Shown piece by piece: positions 11,127-19,616 of a stretch of 64,000 nt of DNA. Both the position numbers and the translations under genes were made by a program. This DNA is from Cellulomonas hominis. Lineage in GTDB: Bacteria; Actinomycetota; Actinomycetes; Actinomycetales; Cellulomonadaceae. Within the stretch, counting starts at the first letter, position 1. The number at the start of each line of letters is the position of its first letter. Under the pieces are notes generated by a model. The model saw nothing but the letters and a program-made list of their open reading frames with translations, did not search any database and was not told the origin of the DNA. The stretch spans positions 3,224,001-3,288,000 of the forward strand of contig NZ_JACHDN010000001.1 in assembly GCF_014201095.1 (NCBI RefSeq). Reading direction: 5' to 3'.

Positions 11127-12734
11127 GTGTTCGCCACCCTGTCCGACCGACTGACGTCGACCTTCAAGAACCTGCGCACCAAGGGGCGGCTGTCCGAGGC
11201 GGACATCGACGCCACCGTGCGCGAGATCCGCCGCGCCCTGCTGGACGCCGACGTCGCCGTCCCCGTGGTGCGGCAGTTCACCGGCGCGGTGCGCGAGCGC
11301 GCGCTGTCCGCCGAGGTGTCCGGCGCCCTCAACCCGGCCCAGCAGGTCGTCAAGATCGTCAACGACGAGCTCGTCGCGATCCTCGGCGGCGCGAACCGGC
11401 CGCTGGCGCTGGCGAAGAACCCGCCGACCGTCATCCTGCTCGCCGGCCTCCAGGGCGCGGGCAAGACCACGCTCGCCGGCAAGCTCGCCCTGCACCTCAA
11501 GGGCCAGGGCCACACGCCGATGCTGGTCGCCGCGGACCTGCAGCGGCCCAACGCCGTGACCCAGCTCCAGGTCGTCGGAGAGCGCGCGGGCGTGCCGGTG
11601 TTCGCCCCGCACCCCGGCAACCAGGGCTCCGAGCAGGACGTCGTCGTCGGCGCCGACCCGGTCGCCGTCGCCCGGGAGGGCCTGGCCACCGCGCGGGCCC
11701 GCCAGCACGACGTCCTGATCGTCGACACCGCCGGCCGCCTCGGCGTGGACGCCGAGCTCATGCGCCAGGCCGCGGACATCCGCGACGCCGTGCAGCCGGA
11801 CGAGATCCTGTTCGTCATCGACGCGATGATCGGCCAGGACGCCGTCGCCACCGCGACCGCCTTCCAGGAGGGGGTCGGGTTCACCGGCGTCGTGCTGTCC
11901 AAGCTCGACGGCGACGCCCGCGGCGGTGCCGCGCTGTCCGTCGCGTCGGTGACCGGCCGCCCGATCCTGTTCGCCTCCACCGGCGAGAAGCTCACCGACT
12001 TCGAGGTGTTCCACCCCGACCGGATGGCCTCCCGCATCCTCGACATGGGTGACGTGCTCACCCTCATCGAGCAGGCGGAGAAGGCCTTCGACGCCGAGCA
12101 GGCCGAGGAGATGGCGGGCAAGCTCGCCTCCGGCCAGGGCTTCACGCTCGCGGACTTCCTGCAGCAGATGCAGCAGCTGAAGAACATGGGCTCGATGAAG
12201 AAGATGCTCGGCATGCTCCCCGGCATGGGGCAGATGCGCGAGGCCATCGAGAACTTCGACGAGCGCGAGGTCGACCGCGTCGAGGCCATGATCCGGTCCA
12301 TGACCCCCGCCGAGCGGGACAACCCGAAGATCATCAACGGCTCGCGGCGCGCCCGCATCGCCGCGGGCTCCGGCACCCAGGTGTCGGACGTCAACGGCCT
12401 GCTGGAGCGGTTCACCGCGGCGCAGAAGATGATGCAGCAGATGGCCAAGGGCGGCGGCATGCCGGTCCCCGGGATGGGCAACCTGCCCGGCATGGGCAAG
12501 AAGGGCCGCGGCCGGACGGTCGCACCGGCCAAGAAGGTCAAGGGCAAGTCGGGCAACCCGGCGAAGCGCGCCGCCCAGGAGCGGGCCGCGGCCGACCGCG
12601 CCGCCGGCATCGCCCCGGCCGCGCCGGCCGCCGCGAAGGGCTCGTCGTTCGGCCTCGGGGGCGGCGCGCCCCGGCAGGACGACGCGTTCGACCCGTCGAG
12701 CATCGAGGACCTGCAGAAGTTCCTCGGGCGCTGA
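11127..12734 (+). CDS. ffh: Signal recognition particle protein Ffh
   Basis: Ffh binds the 4.5S RNA and the signal sequences of nascent membrane proteins and pairs with FtsY. The 535-residue product has the N domain, the GTPase domain with G1 GLQGAGKTTL (from about residue 107), DTAGRLGVD and SKLDGDARGG, and a Met-rich M domain (about 300-430, with QQMQQLKNMGSMKKMLGM). A Lys/Ala-rich tail follows. GTG 11127 gives the family N-terminus MFATLSDRLTSTFKNL. It follows glnD closely and probably shares its transcript. Confidence 0.96.
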   Translation: MFATLSDRLTSTFKNLRTKGRLSEADIDATVREIRRALLDADVAVPVVRQFTGAVRERALSAEVSGALNPAQQVVKIVNDELVAILGGANRPLALAKNPPTVILLAGLQGAGKTTLAGKLALHLKGQGHTPMLVAADLQRPNAVTQLQVVGERAGVPVFAPHPGNQGSEQDVVVGADPVAVAREGLATARARQHDVLIVDTAGRLGVDAELMRQAADIRDAVQPDEILFVIDAMIGQDAVATATAFQEGVGFTGVVLSKLDGDARGGAALSVASVTGRPILFASTGEKLTDFEVFHPDRMASRILDMGDVLTLIEQAEKAFDAEQAEEMAGKLASGQGFTLADFLQQMQQLKNMGSMKKMLGMLPGMGQMREAIENFDEREVDRVEAMIRSMTPAERDNPKIINGSRRARIAAGSGTQVSDVNGLLERFTAAQKMMQQMAKGGGMPVPGMGNLPGMGKKGRGRTVAPAKKVKGKSGNPAKRAAQERAAADRAAGIAPAAPAAAKGSSFGLGGGAPRQDDAFDPSSIEDLQKFLGR

Positions 12735-12754
12735 GCCCGGGCCGAGGAGGCGCC

Positions 12755-13843
12755 GTGGGGGACGTGCTGCACCTGACCGGGCCGGTCGTCCTGGACGACG
12801 ACCGGGTCGTCGGCGAGGCGTGGGTCATCGGCGGGCGCCTCACGTTCGACCGCCCGGGCGGCGACGCCACCACCGTCGACGGCTGGGTCGTCCCGGGCCT
12901 GGTCGACGTGCACTGCCACATCGGCCTCGCCGCCGAGGGGGCCGTCGACCGGGCCACGGCGGAGGCGCAGGCGCGGGCCGACCGGGACGCCGGCGTCCTG
13001 CTCGTCCGCGACGCCGGCTCGCCCGCGGACACGTCGTGGGTGCACCAGCGCGAGGACCTGCCCCGGCTGATCCGCGCCGGGCGCCACCTCGCGCTGCCGA
13101 AGCGCTACCTGCGGCACTACGGGCGCGAGCTCGCCGCGCCCGGTGACCTGCCCGCGGCCGTGGCCGAGGAGGCCGCGCGCGGCGACGGCTGGGTCAAGGT
13201 CGTCGCGGACTGGATCGACCGGGACCTCGGCGCCGACGGCGACCTGCGCCCGCTGTGGCCGGACGACGTGCTCGCGGAGGCGGTGCGCGTCGCGCACGAG
13301 GCGGGGGCGCGGGTCACGGCGCACACCTTCTCCGCGGAGGCGCTCGACGGGCTGCTCGACGCCGGGGTGGACGGCCTCGAGCACGCCACCGGCGCGGAGG
13401 ACCGGCACGTCGCCCGGATCGCCGACGCCGGCATCCCGGTGACCGCCACGCTGCTCCAGGTCGCGCAGTTCTCCGCCATCGCCGAGCGCGCCGGCCGGTA
13501 CCCGGCGTACGCCGCCCGGATGCGGCGCATGCACGCCCGGCGGTACGCGCACGTGCGGGACCTGCACGACGCGGGGGTGCCGCTGCTGGTCGGCACGGAC
13601 GCGGGCGGCACGATCGGGCACGGGCGGATCGCGGACGAGGCGGCGGAGCTGGTGGCGGCCGGGCTGCCCGCACGCGAGGTCCTGGCCGCGGCGTCCTGGC
13701 GCACGCGGGCGTGGCTCGGCGTGCCCGGGCTGGCCGAGGGGGAGAGCGCGGACCTCGTCGTCTACGAGGCCGACCCGCGGGCGGACGTGCGGGTGCTCGC
13801 GGCGCCCCGGGCGGTCGTGCTGCGCGGGTCCCGGGTGGCGTAG
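12755..13843 (+). CDS. Amidohydrolase-superfamily protein
   Basis: The product is 362 residues with an amidohydrolase TIM-barrel pattern: an N-terminal beta-sandwich piece, the metal-binding HxH (His53, His55 in DVHCHIG), a conserved Lys region (GWVKVVADW), His in THTFS and GLEHATG, the late Asp in GTDAGGTIGHG, and a C-terminal strand (SADLVVYEADP) that closes the sandwich. Such enzymes hydrolyse C-N bonds in rings or amides; this one resembles the imidazolonepropionase/Xaa-Pro dipeptidase-like group, but the substrate cannot be assigned. GTG 12755 has GAGGAG upstream. Its stop directly abuts the stop of the opposite-strand hydrolase. Confidence 0.82.
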   Translation: MGDVLHLTGPVVLDDDRVVGEAWVIGGRLTFDRPGGDATTVDGWVVPGLVDVHCHIGLAAEGAVDRATAEAQARADRDAGVLLVRDAGSPADTSWVHQREDLPRLIRAGRHLALPKRYLRHYGRELAAPGDLPAAVAEEAARGDGWVKVVADWIDRDLGADGDLRPLWPDDVLAEAVRVAHEAGARVTAHTFSAEALDGLLDAGVDGLEHATGAEDRHVARIADAGIPVTATLLQVAQFSAIAERAGRYPAYAARMRRMHARRYAHVRDLHDAGVPLLVGTDAGGTIGHGRIADEAAELVAAGLPAREVLAAASWRTRAWLGVPGLAEGESADLVVYEADPRADVRVLAAPRAVVLRGSRVA

Positions 13844-14683
13844 TCAGGCCACCGGCCCCGTCGGCGCGCGCGGCACGAGCAGCACGCGGGCCACGCCGGG
13901 GGAGTCCGGGTCGTCGGTGATCTCCTCGCCGTCCAGCCAGCACCGCACGGCGTGCGCGAGCTCGCCCGGGTGGCTGTAGTTCATGGCGTGCGCCGCGCCC
14001 AGCACGACGACCACCGTCACGTGCCCGGGGACGAGGTGGGCGAGCTCGCGGACCCGGTGGGGCGGCGGCATCATCGGGTCGCGCGAGCCGATCACGGCCA
14101 GGGTCGGCACCGGGGTCCGCAGCAGCCGCTCGAGGGACGGGAAGTGGACCATCTGGCGGAACGCGGCGAGCCCCGCGACCGGGCCGTAGCGCGCGTAGTC
14201 CGGCAGGGAGTACCGGCCCATCCGCGGGTCCTCGTGGACGGAGTCGCGCAGCAGCTGGGTGACCGCCCGGGCGAGCGGCTGGTTGTGCGCCCCGCCGGCG
14301 GGGGAGGCGAGGACGGCCCCGGCCACCCGCTCGGGGGCGAGGTGCGCCGCCTCGAGGCTGACCGGGCCGCCCATCGAGTTGCCGATCAGCACCACCCGGT
14401 CCAGGCCGAGGGCGTCCAGCGTGCCGAGCAGCGCCTCCGCGAGGTGCGGGATGGACAGCGGCGGTCGCGGGCCGGGGCTCGCGCCGTGGCCGGGCAGGTC
14501 CGGGACGTAGGTGGTGCCGCGGTCGGCGAGCGCCGCCGCCGTCGGCAGCAGGTACCGTCCCGACACCGCGAACCCGTGGACGTGCACGAGCGGGGTCGCG
14601 CCCGGCACCTCCGGCCCGACCCGCACCGTGACCGGGCTGCCGGCCACGTCCACCTCGCGCACCGCCCACTCGACGGGGGTCAT
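13844..14683 (-). CDS. Alpha/beta-fold hydrolase
   Basis: The product is 279 residues. It has an oxyanion-loop HGFA, LPGHGAS, the nucleophile elbow GNSMGG with Ser103, a late Asp in GSRDPM and His in GAAHAMNYSHP, which together form a Ser-Asp-His triad. It is probably an esterase or a C-C hydrolase; the substrate is unknown. ATG 14683 (MTPVEWAVRE) is preferred over an upstream in-frame start at 14785 that would add a low-complexity Arg/Pro stretch and cover the rpsP promoter. It is transcribed toward the amidohydrolase gene and away from rpsP. Confidence 0.85.
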   Translation of the reverse strand: MTPVEWAVREVDVAGSPVTVRVGPEVPGATPLVHVHGFAVSGRYLLPTAAALADRGTTYVPDLPGHGASPGPRPPLSIPHLAEALLGTLDALGLDRVVLIGNSMGGPVSLEAAHLAPERVAGAVLASPAGGAHNQPLARAVTQLLRDSVHEDPRMGRYSLPDYARYGPVAGLAAFRQMVHFPSLERLLRTPVPTLAVIGSRDPMMPPPHRVRELAHLVPGHVTVVVVLGAAHAMNYSHPGELAHAVRCWLDGEEITDDPDSPGVARVLLVPRAPTGPVA

Positions 14684-14782
14684 GGCGCCGATCGTCGCAG
14701 GCGGGGGTCGGCGGCGGGGCACCCGGCGCGGGTGAGCCGGGCGTCGCGCGGGGGTCGGTCGCGAGGGGCGGGCCGCGTCTGG

Positions 14783-14788
14783 CACAAT
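14783..14788 (+). promoter_or_regulatory. Candidate -10 box of the rpsP operon
   Basis: CACAAT sits in TCTGGCACAATGGCC about 135 bases before rpsP. It resembles the -10 region upstream of rplS (TGTGGCAGACTGGAC); both read TGGCANANTGG. No clear -35 hexamer is visible. The 130-base leader between it and the gene holds no recognised element. Confidence 0.45.
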
Positions 14789-14921
14789 GGCCTGCTGTAC
14801 TCGGCGTGCGCGGCCCCTCTACCCGCGCGCTGCCGCGTCCTCCAGGCCGGGACCGGACCGCATGCCCCACGTGCGGACCGCGACGGGCCGCCTTCGTAGA
14901 CATCCAGGAGAAGACCACACC

Positions 14922-15353
14922 GTGGCCACCAAGATCCGCCTCAAGCGTCTCGGCAAGATCCGGGCGCCGTACTACCGCGTCGTCGTCGCGGACTCCCGCA
15001 CCAAGCGTGACGGTCGCGTCATCGAGGAGATCGGCAAGTACCACCCGACCGAGGAGCCGTCGCTCATCGACATCTCCTCGGAGCGTGCGCAGTACTGGCT
15101 GTCCGTCGGCGCGCAGCCGACCGAGCAGGTCCTCGCGCTGCTCAAGGTGACCGGCGACTGGCAGAAGTTCAAGGGCCTGCCGGGCGCCGAGGGCACCCTG
15201 CGGACCAAGGCCGCCCCGGCCGACGTCCAGGCGAAGATCGACGCCGTGGCCGCCGACGCCGAGAAGGCCAAGGCGAAGGCGTCCGAGAAGAAGGCGGCCG
15301 CCGCCGAGGCCCCGGCCGCCGACGAGGCGCCCGCCGAGGACGAGCAGGCCTGA
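14922..15353 (+). CDS. rpsP: 30S ribosomal protein bS16
   Basis: The first about 85 residues are a typical bS16 ([20 protein letters not shown], with SRTKRDGR and IGKYHP). A long C-terminal extension rich in Ala, Lys and Glu brings the length to 143, as in other actinobacteria. GTG 14922 has AGGAG 10 bases upstream. An in-frame ATG at 14787 lies in the promoter region and is rejected. The stop overlaps the KH-protein start by one base (TGATG), opening the conserved rpsP-khpA-rimM-trmD cluster. Confidence 0.96.
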   Translation: MATKIRLKRLGKIRAPYYRVVVADSRTKRDGRVIEEIGKYHPTEEPSLIDISSERAQYWLSVGAQPTEQVLALLKVTGDWQKFKGLPGAEGTLRTKAAPADVQAKIDAVAADAEKAKAKASEKKAAAAEAPAADEAPAEDEQA

Positions 15354-15592
15354 TGCTCGCCGACGCGCTGGAGCACCTGGTCCGGGGCATCGTCGACCAC
15401 CCGGACGACGTGCAGGTGGACGCCCGCACGCTCCGTCGCGGCGACCTGCTCGAGGTCCGGGTCCACCCCGAGGACCTCGGCCGGGTCATCGGCCGCGGTG
15501 GCCGGACCGCCCGCGCGCTGCGCACCGTCGTCGGTGCGCTGTCGACCGAGGGTCCGGTCCGCGTGGACGTCGTGGACGTCGCCCGGCGGTGA
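15353..15592 (+). CDS. khpA: KH-domain RNA-binding protein KhpA
   Basis: The product is 79 residues, nearly all one type II KH domain with the GxxG RNA-binding loop in RVIGRGGRTARALR. KhpA, often with KhpB, binds structured RNAs and influences cell size and division in Gram-positives. It is coupled to rpsP by a TGATG overlap. Two hairpins follow it before rimM. Confidence 0.93.
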   Translation: MLADALEHLVRGIVDHPDDVQVDARTLRRGDLLEVRVHPEDLGRVIGRGGRTARALRTVVGALSTEGPVRVDVVDVARR

Positions 15593-15601
15593 GCCGCGCA
15601 C

Positions 15602-15670
15602 CCGGACCGCCCGCGGTCCGGTGAGACACACCGGCACAGGCCCGGCCCCCCGAGGGGTCGGGCCTGTGCC
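15602..15670 (+). terminator. Two tandem stem-loops between khpA and rimM
   Basis: The first stem is CCGGACCGC (15602-15610) with its complement at 15613-15621. The second has 17-base arms at 15633-15649 and 15654-15670, paired throughout with one G-U and a four-base loop. They are the only sizeable gap in an otherwise tight cluster and probably terminate or attenuate transcription after khpA. Confidence 0.65.
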
Positions 15671-15718
15671 GTGCCACCCCTACGCTGGTCCGGACGCCGG
15701 ACCCGGGAGGAACACCCC

Positions 15719-16270
15719 ATGCTGCTGACGGTCGCCCGCATCGGCCGCGCCCACGGGCTGCGCGGCGAGGTCGCCCTCGACGTGCGCACCGACGACCCCG
15801 ACGCCCGCCTGGCGGTCGGGGCGGTGCTGCCCACGGAGCCGGCGGACCGCGGCCCGCTGACCGTCGCGCGCACCCGGGTGCAGCAGGGGCGCTGGTACGT
15901 CGCGTTCGCGGAGGTGCCGGACCGCACGGCGGCCGAGGCGCTGCGCGGGGTGGACCTGCTCGTCGAGGTCGCGGACGACGACGAGGACGAGGACGCCTGG
16001 TACCCGCACGAGCTCGCGGGCCTGCGCGCCGAGCACGTCGACGGCCGGGTGCTGGGGGAGGTCACCGGCCTGGAGCACCTGCCGGCGCACGACGTGCTGG
16101 TCCTGCGGGAGCCCGACGGCGCCCGGACGCTCGTGCCGTTCGTCCGCGCGATCGTGCCGGTGGTGGACGTGCCCGGCGGCCGCGTCGTGCTGGACCCGCC
16201 CGGCGGGCTGCTCGCCTCCGACGCGGCGAACCTCGTCGTCTCCGAGGAGACCGCGGGGGACGACGACTGA
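15719..16270 (+). CDS. rimM: Ribosome maturation factor RimM
   Basis: RimM binds uS19 and assists assembly of the 30S head. The 183-residue product has the N-terminal RimM domain starting LLTVARIGRAHGLRGEVALDV and a C-terminal PRC barrel (about residues 95-180, with YPHELAGLRAEH and VPFVRAIVPVVD). ATG 15719 has GGGAGG directly upstream; earlier in-frame starts fall in the terminator region. trmD starts two bases past the stop. Confidence 0.94.
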   Translation: MLLTVARIGRAHGLRGEVALDVRTDDPDARLAVGAVLPTEPADRGPLTVARTRVQQGRWYVAFAEVPDRTAAEALRGVDLLVEVADDDEDEDAWYPHELAGLRAEHVDGRVLGEVTGLEHLPAHDVLVLREPDGARTLVPFVRAIVPVVDVPGGRVVLDPPGGLLASDAANLVVSEETAGDDD

Positions 16271-16271
16271 C

Positions 16272-17048
16272 GTGCGCATCGACATCGTCTCGATCTTCCC
16301 GGACTACCTGAGCCCGCTGGGCCTGTCGCTGGTCGGCAAGGCCCGCACGGCCGGCCTGGTCGACCTGCGGGTGCACGACCTGCGGGACTGGACCACCGAC
16401 CGGCACCGCACCGTGGACGACACCCCGTTCGGCGGCGGCGCCGGCATGGTGATGAAGCCGGACGTCTGGGGCGCCGCGCTGGACGACCTCGTGACGGAGG
16501 GCGCGCACCTGCTGCTCCCGACGCCCTCCGGCGCGCCCCTGACCCAGCGGCACGCGGAGGCCTGGGCCGGCGACGAGCACCTCGTGATCGCCTGCGGGCG
16601 GTACGAGGGCATCGACGCGCGGGTGGCCGCGCACTACGCCACCCGCCCGGGCGTGCGGGTCAGCGAGTACTCGATCGGCGACTACGTGCTGAACGGCGGC
16701 GAGGCGGCGGCGCTGGTGCTCGTCGAGGCCGTGGTGCGGCTGCTGCCCGGCGTCGTCGGCAACCCGGAGTCCCTGGTGGAGGAGTCGCACGGCAGCGCCG
16801 GACTCCTCGAGTACCCCGTGTACACGAAGCCGCCGGCCTGGCGGGACCTCGACGTCCCCGAGGTGCTGCTGTCCGGGCACCACGGCCGCGTCGAGCGCTG
16901 GCGCCGCGACCAGGCCCTCGCGCGCACCGCGCAGCGGCGGCCCGACCTGGTCGAGCGGCTGGACCCGGCCACGCTCGACCGCGCGGACCGCGCCGTGCTG
17001 GCCGAGCTGGGCTGGAGCGTCGGCGACGAGGGCGTCGCGCGCGCCTGA
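16272..17048 (+). CDS. trmD: tRNA (guanine-N1-)-methyltransferase TrmD
   Basis: TrmD methylates G37 next to the anticodon with S-adenosylmethionine and so prevents +1 frameshifting. The 258-residue product starts [13 protein letters not shown] and shows [15 protein letters not shown] and the SPOUT trefoil-knot motif [17 protein letters not shown] 16272 follows the rimM stop by one base. Confidence 0.96.
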   Translation: MRIDIVSIFPDYLSPLGLSLVGKARTAGLVDLRVHDLRDWTTDRHRTVDDTPFGGGAGMVMKPDVWGAALDDLVTEGAHLLLPTPSGAPLTQRHAEAWAGDEHLVIACGRYEGIDARVAAHYATRPGVRVSEYSIGDYVLNGGEAAALVLVEAVVRLLPGVVGNPESLVEESHGSAGLLEYPVYTKPPAWRDLDVPEVLLSGHHGRVERWRRDQALARTAQRRPDLVERLDPATLDRADRAVLAELGWSVGDEGVARA

Positions 17049-17073
17049 CCCCGGGTTTCTCTCCGGGACCCCG

Positions 17074-17221
17074 CCTGTGGCAGACTGGACGGCTGGTGCG
17101 CGACGGTCGCGTCTCTGCCACAGGGGAGACGAACCACGACCTGCCGAGAGATCGGCCGCGGACCGCTCACTGCCATCCCGGCGCCGCAGGGTGCCGACGA
17201 CGACGCGCGTGACCTGTGGCA
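17074..17221 (+). promoter_or_regulatory. rplS promoter and structured leader
   Basis: Three copies of one short sequence lie in the 193-base gap before rplS. CCTGTGGCAGA is at 17074-17084, its exact complement TCTGCCACAGG at 17114-17124, and CCTGTGGCA again at 17213-17221, about 10 bases before the ribosome binding site. The middle copy can pair with the first or the last but not both. A candidate -10 box CAGACT (17081-17086) overlaps the first copy, so transcripts from it would keep only the second pairing. This could be an autoregulatory leader for L19. Confidence 0.4.
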
Positions 17222-17241
17222 CGGCGGGAAAGCGACGAACG

Positions 17242-17610
17242 ATGTCCCACATCCTCGACCAGATCGATGCGGCCTCGCTGCGCACCGACGTCCCGGACTT
17301 CCGTCCCGGCGACACCCTGAAGGTCAACGTCAAGGTCGTCGAGGGCAACCGCTCTCGCGTCCAGGTCTTCCAGGGCGTCGTGATCGCCCGCCAGGGCGAC
17401 GGCGTGCGCGAGACCTTCACGGTCCGCAAGGTCTCGTTCGGCGTCGGCGTCGAGCGCACCTTCCCGGTGCACTCCCCGACCCTGGAGTCCATCGAGGTCG
17501 CGACCCGCGGTGACGTCCGTCGCGCGAAGCTGTACTACCTGCGCAACCTCCGCGGCAAGAAGGCCAAGATCAAGGAGAAGCGCGACGCTGTTCCGGCCAA
17601 GAAGGCCTGA
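17242..17610 (+). CDS. rplS: 50S ribosomal protein bL19
   Basis: The product is 122 residues. It has the bL19 core [13 protein letters not shown] and [15 protein letters not shown], then [14 protein letters not shown] and the basic C-terminus [17 protein letters not shown]. bL19 sits at the 30S-50S interface. ATG 17242 is preceded by GGGAA at about the right distance. A 193-base structured leader separates it from trmD. Confidence 0.96.
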   Translation: MSHILDQIDAASLRTDVPDFRPGDTLKVNVKVVEGNRSRVQVFQGVVIARQGDGVRETFTVRKVSFGVGVERTFPVHSPTLESIEVATRGDVRRAKLYYLRNLRGKKAKIKEKRDAVPAKKA

Positions 17611-17624
17611 GCACCGGTTCTCGA

Positions 17625-17660
17625 CGGCGGGCGGCACCCAGCACGGGTGGCCGCCCGCCG
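17625..17660 (+). terminator. Terminator hairpin after rplS
   Basis: CGGCGGGCGGCACCC (17625-17639) pairs with 17645-17660 through 15 base pairs with one bulged C and a five-base loop, followed by GTCTT. It separates rplS from lepB. Confidence 0.7.
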
Positions 17661-17735
17661 GTCTTCGCGGGGAGGTCCCGTGCGCACCGCGCGGGGTGGT
17701 GGGCAGGTGGCTGCGGGACGTGGGAGAGTGAGCCG

Positions 17736-18467
17736 GTGACGGACCAGGACGAGGCACGGGCCAGCCACGAGCACCGGGCAGGGCCCGCACCCGCCGGCCG
17801 GCGCGGACCGGTGGCCTCGTTCGTCCGCGAGACGGCGATCATCCTCGTCAGCGCGATCGTGCTGTCCTGGGTGGTCAAGACGTTCCTCGCGCAGGCGTTC
17901 TTCATCCCGAGCGCCTCGATGCACGACACGCTGGTCGAGGGCGACCGCGTGCTGGTGAGCAAGCTCGCGCCCGGCCCGTTCGACCTGCACCGCGGCGACA
18001 TCGTCGTGTTCGCGGACCCCGGTGGCTGGCTGGGCGAGCAGAGCGTGCCGGACACCAACGTCGTGCAGGACGCGCTCATCGCCATCGGGCTCATGCCGCA
18101 GCAGTCCGAGGACCACCTCATCAAGCGGGTCATCGGCCTGCCGGGCGACCGGGTGGCGTCCGCGGGCGACGGCAGCCCGATCACCGTCAACGGGGTGCCG
18201 GTCGACGAGTCGGAGTACCTCGCGCCCGGGGCGAGCCCGAGCGAGATCCAGTTCGACGTGACCGTGCCGCCGGACTCGCTGTGGGTGATGGGCGACAACC
18301 GCCAGCACTCCGCCGACTCGCGCTGGCACCTCGGAGACCCGGGCGGCGGCTCGGTGCCGGTGTCCGACGTCGTCGGCACCGCGTTCGTCACGCTGTGGCC
18401 GGTCGACCGCATCGGCCTGCTGCGCAACCCCGGCGACGTGTTCGCGGACGTCCCGGACCCGTCATGA
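17736..18467 (+). CDS. lepB: Signal peptidase I
   Basis: This membrane serine protease removes signal peptides from secreted proteins after Sec or Tat export. The 243-residue product has one N-terminal transmembrane segment (about residues 33-52). The catalytic Ser61 is in PSASMHDTL and the general-base Lys130 in [12 protein letters not shown], with the box [12 protein letters not shown] near the end. A GTG at 17736 starts the frame. The stop overlaps the rnhB start (ATGA). Confidence 0.95.
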   Translation: MTDQDEARASHEHRAGPAPAGRRGPVASFVRETAIILVSAIVLSWVVKTFLAQAFFIPSASMHDTLVEGDRVLVSKLAPGPFDLHRGDIVVFADPGGWLGEQSVPDTNVVQDALIAIGLMPQQSEDHLIKRVIGLPGDRVASAGDGSPITVNGVPVDESEYLAPGASPSEIQFDVTVPPDSLWVMGDNRQHSADSRWHLGDPGGGSVPVSDVVGTAFVTLWPVDRIGLLRNPGDVFADVPDPS

Positions 18468-19237
18468 CCGCCGCCGTGCCCGCGCGCGCCCCGCGCCCGC
18501 CCCGGTCCGCAGCCCCGACGCTGCGGTTCGAGCGGCAGATCCTGCGCGACGGCGTCCCGGCCCTGGCCTGCGCTGACGAGGTCGGCCGCGGCAGCCTGAG
18601 CGGGCCGGTGACCGTCGGCGTCGTCGTGGTCACGGCCGCGACCCGGCCGGCGCCCCAGGGCGTGCGGGACAGCAAGCTGCTCACCCCCGACGCCCGGACC
18701 CGGCTCGCCCCGCAGATCCAGCGCTGGGCCGCCTGCTGGTCCGTCGGGCACGCCGAGCCCGCCGAGATCGACGCGTACGGCATCATCGCCGCGCTGCGGC
18801 TGGCCGCGCACCGCGCCCTCGCCGGCCTGAGCATCCCGCCCGCGACGCTGCTGCTGGACGGCAACCACGACTACGTGACGTCGCCCGCCCAGGACACGCT
18901 GCTGGGGCCGCCGCCCGTCCTGGACTCCGTGCCGCCGGTCCGCACGCTCGTCAAGGCCGACCTGCGGTGCGCCGCGGTGGCCGCGGCGAGCATCCTCGCG
19001 AAGACGGAGCGGGACGCGATCATGACCCGCCTGCACGACGACCACCCGGAGTACGGGTGGGCCGAGAACAAGGGGTACTCCGCGCCCGAGCACCTGGCCG
19101 CGCTGCGCCGGCTCGGCCCGACGCCGCACCACCGCACGTCCTGGCGGCTGCCGGGGCTGTCCGGCGCGGAGGCCGGGCCCGCGGCGCCGGCGGCGGTGCT
19201 GCCGGACGAGACGCTCGCGCTCGACGTCGCCGGCTGA
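18464..19237 (+). CDS. rnhB: Ribonuclease HII
   Basis: RNase HII cuts the RNA strand of RNA-DNA hybrids and removes single ribonucleotides from DNA. The 257-residue product has the catalytic motif DEVGRG starting at Asp38, a later [17 protein letters not shown] block, and [17 protein letters not shown] 18464 overlaps the lepB stop by four bases; longer in-frame starts inside lepB are rejected. Confidence 0.95.
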   Translation: MTAAVPARAPRPPRSAAPTLRFERQILRDGVPALACADEVGRGSLSGPVTVGVVVVTAATRPAPQGVRDSKLLTPDARTRLAPQIQRWAACWSVGHAEPAEIDAYGIIAALRLAAHRALAGLSIPPATLLLDGNHDYVTSPAQDTLLGPPPVLDSVPPVRTLVKADLRCAAVAAASILAKTERDAIMTRLHDDHPEYGWAENKGYSAPEHLAALRRLGPTPHHRTSWRLPGLSGAEAGPAAPAAVLPDETLALDVAG

Positions 19238-19292
19238 GGGGTGCAGGCGGCTCGCGTGCGGACGCGGCGCCCGGATGGGGGATGATGGGTCG

Positions 19293-19616
19293 GTGAGTGC
19301 GGAGGACCTGGAGAACTACGAGACCGAGATGGAGCTCGCGCTCTACCGCGAGTACCGGGACGCGGTCGGGCTGTTCTCGTACGTCGTCGAGACCGAGCGC
19401 CGGTTCTACCTGGCGAACCACGTGGACCTCCAGGTGCGCTCCGCGGCCGGCGAGGTCTACTTCGAGCTCACGCTCGCCGACGCGTGGGTCTGGGACGTCT
19501 ACCGCTCGGCGCGGTTCGTGAAGTCCGTGCGCGTCGTGACGTTCAAGGACGTCAACGTCGAGGAGCTCGTCAAGGCGGACCTCGACCTCGGCGGCGGGGG
19601 CGGCTTCACCCGCTGA
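19293..19616 (+). CDS. DUF2469 family protein
   Basis: The product is a 107-residue, acidic, aromatic-rich protein starting MSAEDLENYETEMELALYRE, the typical opening of the actinobacterial DUF2469 family, with a conserved WVWDVYRSARFVKSVRV segment and a Gly-rich C-terminus. The family is almost always beside rnhB in actinobacteria and has no known function. GTG 19293 is chosen because it gives the family N-terminus; an ATG at 19275 is six codons earlier. The end overlaps the converging hydrolase gene by 11 bases. Confidence 0.85.
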   Translation: MSAEDLENYETEMELALYREYRDAVGLFSYVVETERRFYLANHVDLQVRSAAGEVYFELTLADAWVWDVYRSARFVKSVRVVTFKDVNVEELVKADLDLGGGGGFTR

